Below, one piece after another: positions 37,010-48,100 of a stretch of DNA of 64,000 nucleotides. The position numbers were made by a program, and so were the translations under genes. The stretch covers positions 2,232,001 to 2,296,000 of the forward strand of contig JAPWGK010000002.1 in NCBI GenBank assembly GCA_029641185.1, given 5' to 3'. Within the stretch, counting starts at the first letter, position 1, and every line of letters begins with the position of its first letter. The notes under the pieces were generated by a model that was not told where the DNA came from, searched no databases, and worked only from the letters and a program-made list of their open reading frames with translations. Source of the stretch: Pseudofabraea citricarpa. Lineage: Eukaryota > Ascomycota > Leotiomycetes > Helotiales > Dermateaceae.

Positions 37010-37798
37010 AAGCTTTGATATTGTGGGATACGCGATGAATGATTTACACAAGGACCGGGTATTGCGACAGGCGTTTGGGGAAATCGATCGCATCTTTCAA
37101 CAAACCTACGAATGAAAATAAAGGTCTGGCTATGGTCTCATTCCTACCATTTTCCTACTGGTCATCCGGAAAAGCTTTAGCATAGTTCATCAATGAATTG
37201 CCGCATTTTTTGCCCGTAGACTCTTGCTTTCAGAGCATCCCTAGCTGCTTGACTTGACGCTGAATCATGACTCGACTCTCAAGGTCACACAGACTGGCTC
37301 TTCTCATCCGATATACACCAGCCTAAAAGACTTGTCCAATGTCTCTGGGGATAGCGAGCAAAAGACCGAAGGTGTCCACTGCCGCTGTGTGCCAAGTTCA
37401 CGTGACCGGGTACATGCTTTACCAGGCAGCGGTGATTCGCCTCTGTGCTTCCCCAGACTTTAACGACGCAACATCCAAAACAACAGCGCCCGAGCACCTC
37501 CAGTCGATGAAGCAGCAGTGAAACGAGGTTGCACAAGTTGCACCTGTTCATGTGACGAACCACCATCGTTATTGGCGGGCATGGGAAAAGTCGATCCTTC
37601 GAGACATCCATAGTGTAAATCCTGGACCCCTCAAAAGCTTCTCGCTTTGCGTCTTCCAGGTCCAGCGCGAACGTTACGTTACTTTTAGATCTACCTACCC
37701 GCTGCCACAGCCTCGTCGCCAGCCATCCTTCTCGGAAACAAAACAGCACAAACATCTAATACTTTAGTATAATTCCACCGGGAACACACACGACGAGA
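37010..37798. other. Intergenic
   Basis: 3' region of the DAHP synthase gene and promoter of the downstream small protein. No supported gene. Short frames on both strands lack domains. Confidence 0.4.
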
Positions 37799-38678
37799 AT
37801 GTTTTCGCACGACTGGTCGAATAGGAAACGGGGAAGGGATATCGAGGATGACTATGCGGCGTCGGGCTTCAGCGAGCACCGTCAGGTAAGCAGGTTGCCG
37901 GAAGCAGGAAGAAGCAAACACTGGATCTGACAGAGATGGATAGAAACGACATATAGCATCTCTCCCTCATCGTGCCTCTCCCAATTCTCGCCGCCATATC
38001 TCGCCGTCGCTTGTCCCGGGTTTCACCTCGCAGCCTGCACCACCGACGATAACGCCCGCGGATTCCGACAATGAAGAAGCTGCAGCTGAGGTACAGGACC
38101 GCTCTGCTTTCTCACCATGGTCTTCATCGCCATCCCCGGCATACAAGATGACGGATACACAATCAACTCCCATGTCTGACACAGCTATGTATTCCGACGA
38201 TATGGATATGATGGATTCCGTTCACCTGTCGCCTGGTCCCTTTACCACCGATCCCTCGCCCAGCATAGCAGGACGAATACCTACTCCGATACATAGCTCA
38301 TTCTCGCCTTTCGTCCGATCAGAGAAGGCTCCACGAAACGATCCCAAATACATAAACGAGGAAAGCATGGTGGACCGGATCCGACGCGGTAGACGTCTGC
38401 CTAGTCCTATCAGCGAGGGTGAGACGAGCCCCAGTGTTGTGCTTGAGGGTTTGGGTGATATGCAGATGGAGGTCGAGCCCAATGAGAGGGAGACGCCTAC
38501 AAAGAAGGGACATTCGAGATCGAAGCATAGCTTGAGGAATTGGACAGGCTTTCCGGGCGAGGTCAACAGCAGTGGATTGCCAGTCAAGAGGACTTTCAGC
38601 ATGGGCTATAGGAGCGACTGTGACAAGTGTCGCATGAAGGTTCCGGGACACTTCAGTCACATCATCACGTATGACTAA
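37799..38678 (+). CDS. Conserved hypothetical protein with C-terminal CDKC motif
   Basis: Two exons (37799-37885 and 37944-38678) give 273 aa. The acceptor at 37943 (GATAG) was chosen because it alone avoids stops and yields KRHIASLPHRASPNSRRHIS. Most of the protein is Ser/Pro-rich, with acidic and basic clusters (RRGRRLPSPISEGE) and many potential phosphorylation sites. The C-terminus is different: a compact, probably conserved motif, SDCDKCRMKVPGHFSHI, with a CxxC that could bind zinc. The exon 1 start (MFSHDWSNRKRGRDIEDDYA) is basic-acidic and may be a nuclear targeting region. I cannot name the family; uncharacterised proteins with this ending occur in related ascomycetes, as far as I recall. 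Confidence 0.75.
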
Positions 38679-38820
38679 GGGAAAGGCTAGACTAGTGGAA
38701 AAGGTAAAGGATTTCGTCATTCAGCAAGCAAGGCGTTGGGGGTTATGGGACATGGAGTCAAAGGAGACTTTTAATGTTAAATGAATTAAGCGCTTCTAAT
38801 TTATATATTTTGGCACGCGT

Positions 38821-40083
38821 TTATTCCCTGACAAACAAACCAGCCATTCCCATACCAGTGCCGATACACATACTAACAACACCAGTTTGCAGTCCCATCA
38901 GCTCCAATTGAGGTAGCAGACCAGCTACCATTCTCGCGCCGGTAGCACCCAGAGGATGGCCCAGAGCAATAGCACCACCCTTTGGATTAACTCTACCCTC
39001 TTCCACAGCACTCTCCAAGCCCAGCTCCCGAACACAGTAGAGTGCCTGACTAGCGAACGCCTCGTTCAGCTCCCACAAGCCCACATCTTCCGTCTTCAAC
39101 TCTAACTGAGCCAACAACTTTGGGATGGCAATGGCAGGACCAATACCCATCTCATCTGGTTTGCAACCAGCCACAGCGGTACCAGCCCACTTGCCGATAA
39201 TCTGAGACGACAAGCCCAATTCTGTCGCTGTGCTTCTCCTCAACAGCAGTGTGGCGGCAGCTCCATCACTGATCTGCGAGGAATTCCCCGCCGTACTCGT
39301 GCCGTCCTTTGCGAAGGCCGGCTTGAGTTTCTGCAGATTCTCAATGGCCAGCGTATGTCTAATGCCATCATCTTTCGTGACGGTGATCTGCTTCTCCTCG
39401 CCGACCTTGACGCCCTCCTTATCCACCTCCTGCCACCTCGTCTCGACAGGCACAATCTCCTTGTCGAACAAGCCCTCCTGCTGGGCCTTGGTGGCGAGCT
39501 GATGAGAGCGCAGCGCGAAGGCGTCCTGATCGGCTCGGTTCACGCCATAGCGCTGGGCGACGTTCTCCGACGTGACGCCCATACTCATGATGCAATCCCT
39601 CGCATCCTTAACGGGCGACTCTTTCAGGGCAGGCCACAGGTCAACGGGAATGGCGCGGCTGCCGTAGTTGCGCGTCATGCTCTCCATGCCGGCGCCGACG
39701 CCCACGCTGATCTGGCCGGCCGCGATGGCGTGGCCGATGTTCGTGATGGCCTGCAGGCCAGACGAGCACGCCCGGTTCACCGTGTAGAACGACGTGCTCG
39801 TTGGGATCCCCGAGTGGTTCATGGCCATCCGCCCGGCTTTCGACCCTCCCAGCTCGGAGAGCACTACGCCTACGCTCACGTCGTCGATCAGCGCTGGGTC
39901 GAGATTCGGTACCTTGGCCAGCGTCGCTTTCAGCACGGCTGAGAGCAGCTCTTCTGGGTACGCATCTTTGAAGGAGCCTTTGTAGGACCGCGTTATGGGC
40001 GTCCGTAGGGAGGAGAGGATGACGATGTCGGAGGGGTGTTTCTCGAGGATCGAGGCAAGCCCTTTGCGGATTGGGTTTGCCAT
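38821..40083 (-). CDS. 3-ketoacyl-CoA thiolase (acetyl-CoA C-acyltransferase)
   Basis: Single-exon minus-strand gene, 420 aa. Catalyses the last step of beta-oxidation, cleaving 3-ketoacyl-CoA with CoA. The three thiolase signatures are present: the nucleophilic Cys at about residue 106 (NRACSSGLQA), the His near residue 376 in GGAIALGHPLGATG, and the second Cys near residue 406 (SMCIGTGMGMAG). MAMNHSGIPTSTSFYTVN and GAGMESMTRNYGSR match fungal peroxisomal-type thiolases. There is no SKL-like PTS1 (the C-terminus is GLFVRE), and the N-terminus (MANPIRKGLASILEKHPSD) does not give a clean PTS2 nonapeptide, so location is uncertain. The 5' half is more GC-rich than neighbouring genes. The stop lies about 140 bp from the convergent CDKC-motif gene. 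Confidence 0.93.
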   Translation of the reverse strand: MANPIRKGLASILEKHPSDIVILSSLRTPITRSYKGSFKDAYPEELLSAVLKATLAKVPNLDPALIDDVSVGVVLSELGGSKAGRMAMNHSGIPTSTSFYTVNRACSSGLQAITNIGHAIAAGQISVGVGAGMESMTRNYGSRAIPVDLWPALKESPVKDARDCIMSMGVTSENVAQRYGVNRADQDAFALRSHQLATKAQQEGLFDKEIVPVETRWQEVDKEGVKVGEEKQITVTKDDGIRHTLAIENLQKLKPAFAKDGTSTAGNSSQISDGAAATLLLRRSTATELGLSSQIIGKWAGTAVAGCKPDEMGIGPAIAIPKLLAQLELKTEDVGLWELNEAFASQALYCVRELGLESAVEEGRVNPKGGAIALGHPLGATGARMVAGLLPQLELMGLQTGVVSMCIGTGMGMAGLFVRE

Positions 40084-42021
40084 GTTTGTGTGGGGAAGCG
40101 AGAGAGGAGGGGAGAGGAGAGGAGAGATGAGATGAGAGGGACTGAATCAATCAATCGGAAAGGTACTCTTTGCAGGAGTGGATTGGAGAGAGGAGAGAGA
40201 GGTGAGAGAGAAGAGAGATGGAAGAGAGAGAAAGAAAGGAATAGGAACACTTGACGTCCCCGCAATGCTAAAAGTCTCAAAGCTTCCCCAGCTCTGTCGT
40301 CCTTCTCGTCGACCTCCTCCTGTAACCCCGGCACGGCAGCTCTTCTCGGGTCGTCACGGTTGGTCCGTGTCACGTGCTGGGTAAGTACTTATCCGTCCAT
40401 CTTTTTCTCCTCAGCTTCGTAGCCATGGCAATGGGACTGAGCTTCCGGTTTATGCTGCTGTGGCTGTGTCGTCTTTGCTACTCCGCTTTATCTTAGTCCT
40501 GGATCCATTCTGGTGTCCACTGTGCAGTGCCATCACCATGGTGATGGTGAAGGTGATGGTGCAAAGATGTGGTGGATGGATGACTCAGCAGTCGAGTTTC
40601 TGTGGACTTTCCTCTCCTTATGCCTCTCTCTGTCTTCTCCCTGTAAATGTCTATGAGACGAAACAGATACAATATTTGACAATGGTATCATCAGAGGTAA
40701 GAATGCTTGTATCCCACGGATACATATCAAGTCGTAGCATGCAAAAGGAAAGCCCGAGTTACGAGTATTCAACCCCAACCTGCCCTGCGTATTTACCCCA
40801 CCTATCACGGCAAGCAAGGTATATTTCTACTTGAATAAATACAAGTACACATCAAGTCAGATCCTTCCCTTCTTTATTTCTTCTTGTATATCTCGTTATA
40901 CCTAAATCACAATTCTGGACGAGCCGGCTCCGGTACACAAGTACGGTACAGTACGGGTACAAACCTTATTCTGTTTTGTTGCACGTCTTGGGTTGCACAA
41001 GCAGGTCGTGCAGGTCAATCTAGCCCAGGCGAGGTTAGCTTACGCACTTCTTGCACGTGCATTTTTCGGGACGGGAAGTGGAAGTGGTGGTGGTGGTGGA
41101 AGCGGAACGAGTGAGCGAGAGGAGCACCTCGAACAAATCAACCTTTTTCCTTTCCAGAAGAAAACATGAAAAGAAAAAAGCGACTCTCGAAATGGAAATA
41201 ACCAAAGTCATGTGTCTTTTTTTTTTGCTTGTTGTTTTTTTGTCTGATGTGTAGAGGTTCCGTCCCGTCGGACCATCCTCCGCCTTGTTCTTTTTCTTTT
41301 TTTTCTTTTTTTTTGCTTTTTCTGTTGCACGTCGCGATCCTTGGGAGATCCGTCCGTCAGATTAGCGACGGCGACACGGCGACACGGCCACGGCGTTTAG
41401 GGTACGGTTCGGAGTAGGTTACAGTAGGAAGGATGGGGAAAATCAAGGTATGCGCAAGATCCCGAACGGAGGCGGACACGGAGACGGAGATAGACACGAA
41501 GGGCTCTCGGGAGGGAGGGGATATTGGATTGAGGAGTCTTTGAATCTTTGATGAATGATTTGGCAGGAGGGAAAGTTTGACTTGGTGACTTGGTGATTAT
41601 GCTTGGGTACGGATACATAACATGTGACGAAGCTTGAGGACAGGGATTTAGGATGTAACTTGTGAAGGTGTGAATGGATGGATGGGTTTCATTGGTTTAT
41701 CTGGAGGAGGGTATTAATGCAGACTTTGATGATATTGATAGTAAACTGGTAATGTTGATCTGAAAATTCTATGATTATATTTGGTCCGGTGGACTGGTAC
41801 TACCTACCTAGTTAGTTCACCCGCAGATGTCTTGAATTGATATTGGTTACTGTAATTCATCAAGGAGACGATGCATGAAAGGCCAGCATATATGGTTGGT
41901 TACTTGACAGGATGCTTGCTACCTTCTTCTTCTGGCCACCTCTCTCTCTATCAGGATCCAAAGCATCAGAGAGAAGTCGCTTCCGAAGGTGCACTTCACA
42001 ACCACGCCGGTCCTAACAACA
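40084..42021. other. Intergenic with purine-rich and T-rich simple repeats
   Basis: Left end is the promoter of the thiolase gene, a dense GA-rich stretch (about 40090-40250, mostly GAGAGGA/GAGAGAGAA on the plus strand, CT-rich on the gene strand). Other low-complexity blocks: GGTGATGGTGAAGGTGATGG near 40540-40560, GTGGTGGTGGTGGTGGAAG near 41083-41101, and T-rich runs at 41285-41320. No gene supported. Confidence 0.45.
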
Positions 42022-42480
42022 CTAAAAACTACACTCAACACGAAGAGCATGCGTATTATCAAGCGTCATTCCAAGTTCCGTCGACCCACAATCACTACCA
42101 CAAGTCTTCAGATCCAGGTGCTCATTGATCCAGACCTTTTGGCCGAGCGCCACCCACTGGTGGCTCACCGAGAGCGTAGAACTTTCCATGGAAGAGGAGA
42201 TGTTTGGATTCGCACATGGACGGAGACCGCTGGTCGTGATGCTCCCCACGCAGGTCGTTGTGAAGGCTGGTTCGCCTGCTGATGTATCGGGTTGGTTGGT
42301 GATGTCGAATTTGTACATGCAGTCTACGCTGACACAACCCGTGGTGAAATTCGTAACGGTGTAGGATGCGAACCCGCGTTTGGCGAGGTCGTCAACGTGG
42401 TTTTCTGGCGCTGGGAAAGCGGAGAGGAATGGGAGAAGGGAGAGGGAGAAGGAGAGGAGGGAGAGCAGGCCGTTGTACAT
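42022..42480 (-). CDS. Small secreted cysteine-containing protein
   Basis: Minus-strand single exon, 152 aa from the ATG at 42480, chosen because it begins a clear signal peptide (MYNGLLSLLSFSLSLLPFLS) with a cleavage-like region at AFPAPENH and a KR dibasic site soon after. Upstream in-frame codons extend to 42639 but would place the signal peptide internally. The mature part has seven Cys in a spaced pattern (GCVSVDC, TTTC, RPC, KTCGSDC, VEC) and repeated Thr/Ser. No enzyme domain is recognisable. Size, secretion and Cys content fit an effector-type or cell-wall-associated small secreted protein, but odd cysteine number and lack of homologs I know leave the role open. Confidence 0.65.
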   Translation of the reverse strand: MYNGLLSLLSFSLSLLPFLSAFPAPENHVDDLAKRGFASYTVTNFTTGCVSVDCMYKFDITNQPDTSAGEPAFTTTCVGSITTSGLRPCANPNISSSMESSTLSVSHQWVALGQKVWINEHLDLKTCGSDCGSTELGMTLDNTHALRVECSF

Positions 42481-45180
42481 TCTGAGGTATCGTACAGTCT
42501 GATACTGAGAGGTGTGATCTTGGTTCGTTCTGAAAGGGTCGGTCGATGTTCGCAGTTTCTCTCCTTTGCTCGAGCTGGTGGAGTAGTAAGAACAAATTGA
42601 AGCTTCTCTGGTGAACGAAGAGACTTCATATATCCTCACATCTTCTTCGCCTCTCTTCCAACTCTCACCCTCTCATCACTATGACTCCTCACCTCGCCCA
42701 CCTCATCACCATGACGGAAATTCACACGTCTTCCACTACCAAAGCTCAGGTAGTACAAACCGACTGTATGTGTCAAACGCAAACAACCTAGACCCCGCAT
42801 ATGCGACGTCAAAGCGGGATAGCGAGACACGAACTGCGAGAGCTAGAAGGACATCCGTATGAATTGGTTCAGAAGAGCCCGAAAGGGAGAAACAGATATG
42901 ATTCTCTTGTGCTCGAAATGGCAGGTATACATTGTGTTCTGCGGTGTTCCGTTCCCTCCTGACCGGTTTGAGACGAGGTGTGCGTGTTGGCCACGCTGCT
43001 TGATGCGGAGAGCCGAAGGTTTTCGGCTGTACTTTTGAGTTGTACAAACTCAAAAGTAGATATTCGAGTGAAGTATATCCTTGTACCTCGGCAAGTAATG
43101 AAGAAAGGAAGGTTTCATTCTCGCTGTACAACTACTGCACAATCCGAGATAACCAAATTGTCTACCTGTGATGGACCCGCGTGGATAAATCTTGAACAAT
43201 CTCATGGTACAAGAGAAGCAGACTTGTGAGATGTGTTCCTTTCAACCCTGGAGGGAAAAGGGAGCCTTTGGAATGCGATGTGCACACTTGTGCCGGTAGA
43301 ATACCGTACAAGATATTGGATTGAAGCTGCAATATAGGTCATGGAATCCCATCTGTTCTTCGGAAGACAATCATCCGCTATCAAGAAGGGTTCCCTCCAG
43401 ATGACCGCAAACACATGTTTTTCTCATCCGCTAGATTTTCTGTCCACCGCGACAGACGAAGGCGACAGAAACTTTCTGTGTCAAGAACTCTTAACTCTTA
43501 GCCAGTCGGGGTCGTCAGTGGTACGAAAACCTAGTTGCTCCCGTAGCCGACGGATACTTCCAGTCAAACGACAACCTTTTGATCTCGATATCGGGCTTTG
43601 AATGATGGGTAGATGACTAGAAAAAACAGTCACTTTGAAACATGAAGCAAACATGAAGATAGCTTTCAAGAATCTTCTCGAGCTATTGAGAAAAAAAAGT
43701 TGTCGCCAAGCAGGGCCTTCCGGCTTTCCGTTTTCGAGCGGCCCGCCTGGCGCCAGCGGAATCTCAGAAACCATTCCACCCGCCGGAAGAAGAAAATTTC
43801 CAAGGGAAAAAAAGGCCACCAAACAGAGGGCAAAGATGAAGGAAATTGAGCGGAACGGCAAGAGTTCCTATGTCCCGTCGCTTAGAAGTTAGAAGTTGCT
43901 TTCCCCCACCTCCCCTCTCCTTCCGTTCCGCCTCAATAGTCTTTTCTGCATCTTCTTTTCAGCCTCTTGCCTTGTGCTCAGGGCCACGAGCAGGGGGACT
44001 TGGCAACGGAAAAGTACTTGACCGCGACTTTTGTTGCACGTCGCGAAATTTTGCACCGGCCCGCCTGGCGGGCTGGCGGCATGGCTCCGGAAATATGCAG
44101 GGGCGTAGTAGGATTATTCCGCCGTTGGCAAGCACTTCATCACTGTCATCACATGGAGGGCGCCCTTCTCCGTCGGATGTCTTCCTCCTGGCTGGTTTGG
44201 TCGTGGTTTGGTGTCACTCCAGAACGAATAGGCTCATTTCTCACCCGACGCTCTTGCTCTTTGTTGCATGTCGCACCGGAAGAGGCCCGGAAAGAGATAC
44301 GCTGCAATTCCGGATACTTCTCCCAGCCCAACTTCTGCGTCGGCTGGAATCTCCGCAGGAGCGGAAGAGGATGCCATGAGCATGAGTTACTTACTGTAAG
44401 AAGGTAGTTGAAGAGGTAACAGTCACGTGTGTGTGTAACTCTCCCTTGAGTTGTGTGCAACAGTGGTGTGTGCTAGGTGGGCGTGCTGAGTCATCTGTAC
44501 CTCATATCTATGGCCTCAGTGTGACCTTGGAACCTTCAACTTCGAATCAACTCATCTCTCATCCTCTCTCATCAGACCTTCTGGACTTGTCATGGAGAGA
44601 AAATGGCACAGCCAGTCCAAGACGAGTGACAACCATTACGCAAGTCCTCAGCCATCAAATTGGACAGCTACATGCTGGGTCATTAGGGGTTAGCTATGAC
44701 ATCAATAGCCCTCCAACATTTGAGTAGTCCAGGACCTGTTCCTGCCACCAAATCTCTTTCTTCATCTTCACGTATACTCAATAGCGCTCCCAAATCTCAT
44801 TCTACCCGTTCTGCCATGCTAATTTGTACTTAAGCCGCCTCACATTTCCACGAACCACTCAAGTGCTTGTGGGGAGATGCGCTAATCGCTTAGTTCAGGG
44901 GTACGAGGTTGTTGAAGATCGCGAGCTCGTTAGTCGTTGCTATGGCATCAGCAAAATCAACAAACCTACCATTTGCCAGTCACAACCACTCAAGACCTCG
45001 CAAACCCAAACCTAATCGACGCTTTGCTTCACGAATTAACGAACACCTGTACATGATCATTGGCTTCTCTTTTTTTCCTTGCCTGCATCAACCCTGAACA
45101 GAGGTTGCTCCATCGACTACTGTTTACTGCCTGCGCCACGTCACACGCCCTACGATCCGAACCTTATTACGCTGCCTACC
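42481..45180. other. Large intergenic region with recurring TTGCACGTCGCG-type motif
   Basis: Overlapping frames near 43846-44460 on both strands look artefactual: GC-rich, no domains, no consistent frame. It shares the 15-mer TGTTGCACGTCGCGA (44032-44046) with the previous intergenic region (41323-41337), and a GCCCGCCTGGCG block occurs twice (43741 and 44059). The right end should hold the promoter of the acidic-protein gene. Confidence 0.45.
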
Positions 45181-48100
45181 ATGGGCAAGAAATCTCCCCC
45201 GGCTGGAGACTTCACTATTCATGTTGACCCTTCATGCTTGACCGACTCAACGGATCTCGAGATGCCTGCTGAACGTGTTGCGAGCAACGAAACGGTGGTT
45301 CACCACGAACCCGAACCTGAATCCGAACTGTACGAGGAACAAAGTGAGGGGAAGGATGAGATCCAAGAGCTCCTCGATGAGCTTTCCCAACATGGCAGCT
45401 CTGGAGAGGAATACGAGGAGCAGGTTGAGGAGGCTTTAGAGAACGAAAAGTCTGCTGAGGAGGAAATACAGCCATCAGACGAGCAGGACATCGTTGAAGA
45501 CGCCAACCACAATGAGTCTGAGAAAGACGAAAACGAAGAACTCCACGATACCAAAGACGTCGAAGATTCTGTAGAAACCCACGAAGACGAAGAACTCGAG
45601 AACGAAGACCTCCAAGATAATGAAGCACTCCAAGACGACGAGGAAAGTCACGAAAATGAAGATCTTCATGAAGATGAAGCAGCTCTTGAAGACAACCAGG
45701 AACTCCATAAAGACGAAGATACTCAAGAGCTCCACGAAAGTGAAGATCTTCATCAAGAAGAAGAACATCAAGACGAAGAACTGCACCGAGAACTCCAGGA
45801 AGATGAAGAAGACCATGAAGATGAAGAACTTCACGAGGATGAGGAAGATTTGAGACGACGACAAGAACGGGAACGGCGAGAAGAAAGAGCAGAAGCCCTA
45901 ATTCACGCCGCAGCTCGAGCCGTTGTAGCCAGCATCGAACAAGATTCTTACAACCACGACAATGAAGACTCCGTCCTTAGCACACAAACTGATGAGAGCT
46001 ATGATCAATCTGCTTCTGAGCTCACATACGATGAAGGAACAGAGTTAACATATGAAGAAGGTACAGAAGTGACGTACGATGGGACGGAGGCAACATATGA
46101 GTCTGAGACTGAACATCATGAATCCGAAAATGGTGGAGGTGACAGCAGTTCTCATCATGATGGAGACATTGATGACGATGATGTCTTCAGTCACAATTCA
46201 GGCCGCAGCGCGCGAAGCAGTCTCAACTCGAGTGACGGTCTACACAGTGGGGAAGAAGCATATCAGGAGAAAATACTTACATCACCCAAGGTTGGAGAAG
46301 AGGTAGCTCCAAGCGAGGTTATGTCACGTATTCCGAGTGCTGCTTCTTTCAGAGAAAAGACACCTCAGACACCTGGGCATAGCAAAGTCCTCTCCCGACC
46401 TCCCTTCCGAACTCCTTCAGCTGTGCGAGCGATGCAAATGTCCTCTCCAACACCATCGTTATATGCCACTCCACGCTCTGCGAAACGTACTACACAAGGA
46501 TTCAATCCAACTGTCTCTAGACTTGGCACGCCTTCCCGACGCGATTCCGAACTATCTCAATCCCATTTCTCCCCAAGCTCGAGACACAAAACACCCACAC
46601 GAGTATTCAAAACGAAAGTAGAACATCCTCTTGTTCTCCTTCATGTGACCGTATTGCCACTACAATTTCCATATGCAGATGTAATGAACCTGAGCGAGGA
46701 GGAGATACCCGGCGTTCTTTTCAACCTCAAAGAAAGCTGGAGATTGCTTCAAGATAAATGTGGGGAGCAGGTTCTTGCTAGAGGAATCTTGCTTCCGCAC
46801 CCGCAGGATTCATATGAAATTCTTGAAGAGCGACTTCTAGAAGCCCTCGAACTTCCTGTCCGACCGCGTGCTAAAATACTGAAGTGTGGCCATTATATGG
46901 GACCTGATGAATTAACCTCGTCTGCAGATGATTCCGGTGATGACCAAGATGATTGGGCCGTGGACCGAAGGGACAGCAAAGCGTGGTGTGATATCTGTTC
47001 ACGCAATGTACAATATGACAAAGGCGAGTTCGGAGCTACTGAGAGGAAGTTCCGGGTCAAGATATATGCTAGCAACGGTCTTATGAGAGCTGGCGCGTGG
47101 GCAGCAGCTTGGAGGGAGATGGAGCGGGTCGATGTGGAGCTTGAACCATTTGTCGAGTCGCACTTAATTCCGGAGTTGGAACGTCTACAATCCGAACAAA
47201 TTCCTGTGCAGGAGGAACCAGTCGAGGAAGAAAATCGCGAACCCCAAGAGACTCACGAAGAAAAAGTATTGAGAGAACACCATGCTGCTGAGGCGGAAGA
47301 AGCTACGAGAAAGCAAGTTTTGGAGGAAGAAGAGGCAAGGAGGCAAGAAGAAGAACTTCAACGAATGCGAGAGATTTATGAGGCAGCAAATGTGCGACCT
47401 GCTTCAAAATCTGAGCCTAGACGAGAGAGCAGAAGCCGCTCAAGGTCGCCTCAACATGGCGAGTCTCTGCCTGAGTTATTACTGGCTGCATTCAAGATTG
47501 CAGTGAGAGATCAAAAGAACATCCTGATTGGCATCTTGAGTCTTGTCGTTCTTGTCCTCGCCTTGAGACCGAGAGGTGGAGATGCAACACAATTACAGAG
47601 CGCACATACTCGTGCGCCCGAAAGGGTTGTCGAAGCTGCACAACCTACCATCCCGGAAATGATCGTGAAACCTTCAAGAATGGTAGCCGATATGCCTGAG
47701 AAGATTGAAGAGGTTCTAGATGAAATGGAGATCGTGCCAAAGGTCAAGCGTGTATTCAAAAGTGCAGAAGCACCTGCGAAGCCATTGAGAAAGGTGGCCG
47801 AGATAGCCGAGAAGGACGAAGAGATCTTGGAAGAGGTGGAGGTCGTACCACAGATCAAGCGTTCGGTGAAGAGTACGGAGATACCTGCAAAGGCCAAGCG
47901 AGCTGGAAAGGAAGCGGTTGCCAAGCCCAAGCCAGCCGTGAAGAAGATCGAGGAACCAGCGCCAGTCCGAATGGAGATCGGGGAAGAAGAGGAGGAAGAG
48001 ATGGGCATCGAAGCCTTTGAAATCGAAGAGGCAGAAGCAGAGTTCGATATCGGATCCGTCGAACCATTCGATCTCGAGGTCATGGAAGAGGAGGAAGTCC

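Noticed and set aside
39355..40150. Long open frames antisense to the thiolase gene (195 and 169 codons)
   Set aside because: They mirror a GC-rich, biased coding strand; no domains, and the thiolase frame is certain.
43846..44460. Three overlapping frames of 103-177 codons
   Set aside because: Both strands are open with no domain or leader signal; GC-rich spacer is the simpler explanation.
45215..45864. Antisense frames over the acidic repeats (137 and 129 codons, Phe/Val-rich)
   Set aside because: They are complements of GAA/GAT-rich acidic repeats, not independent genes.
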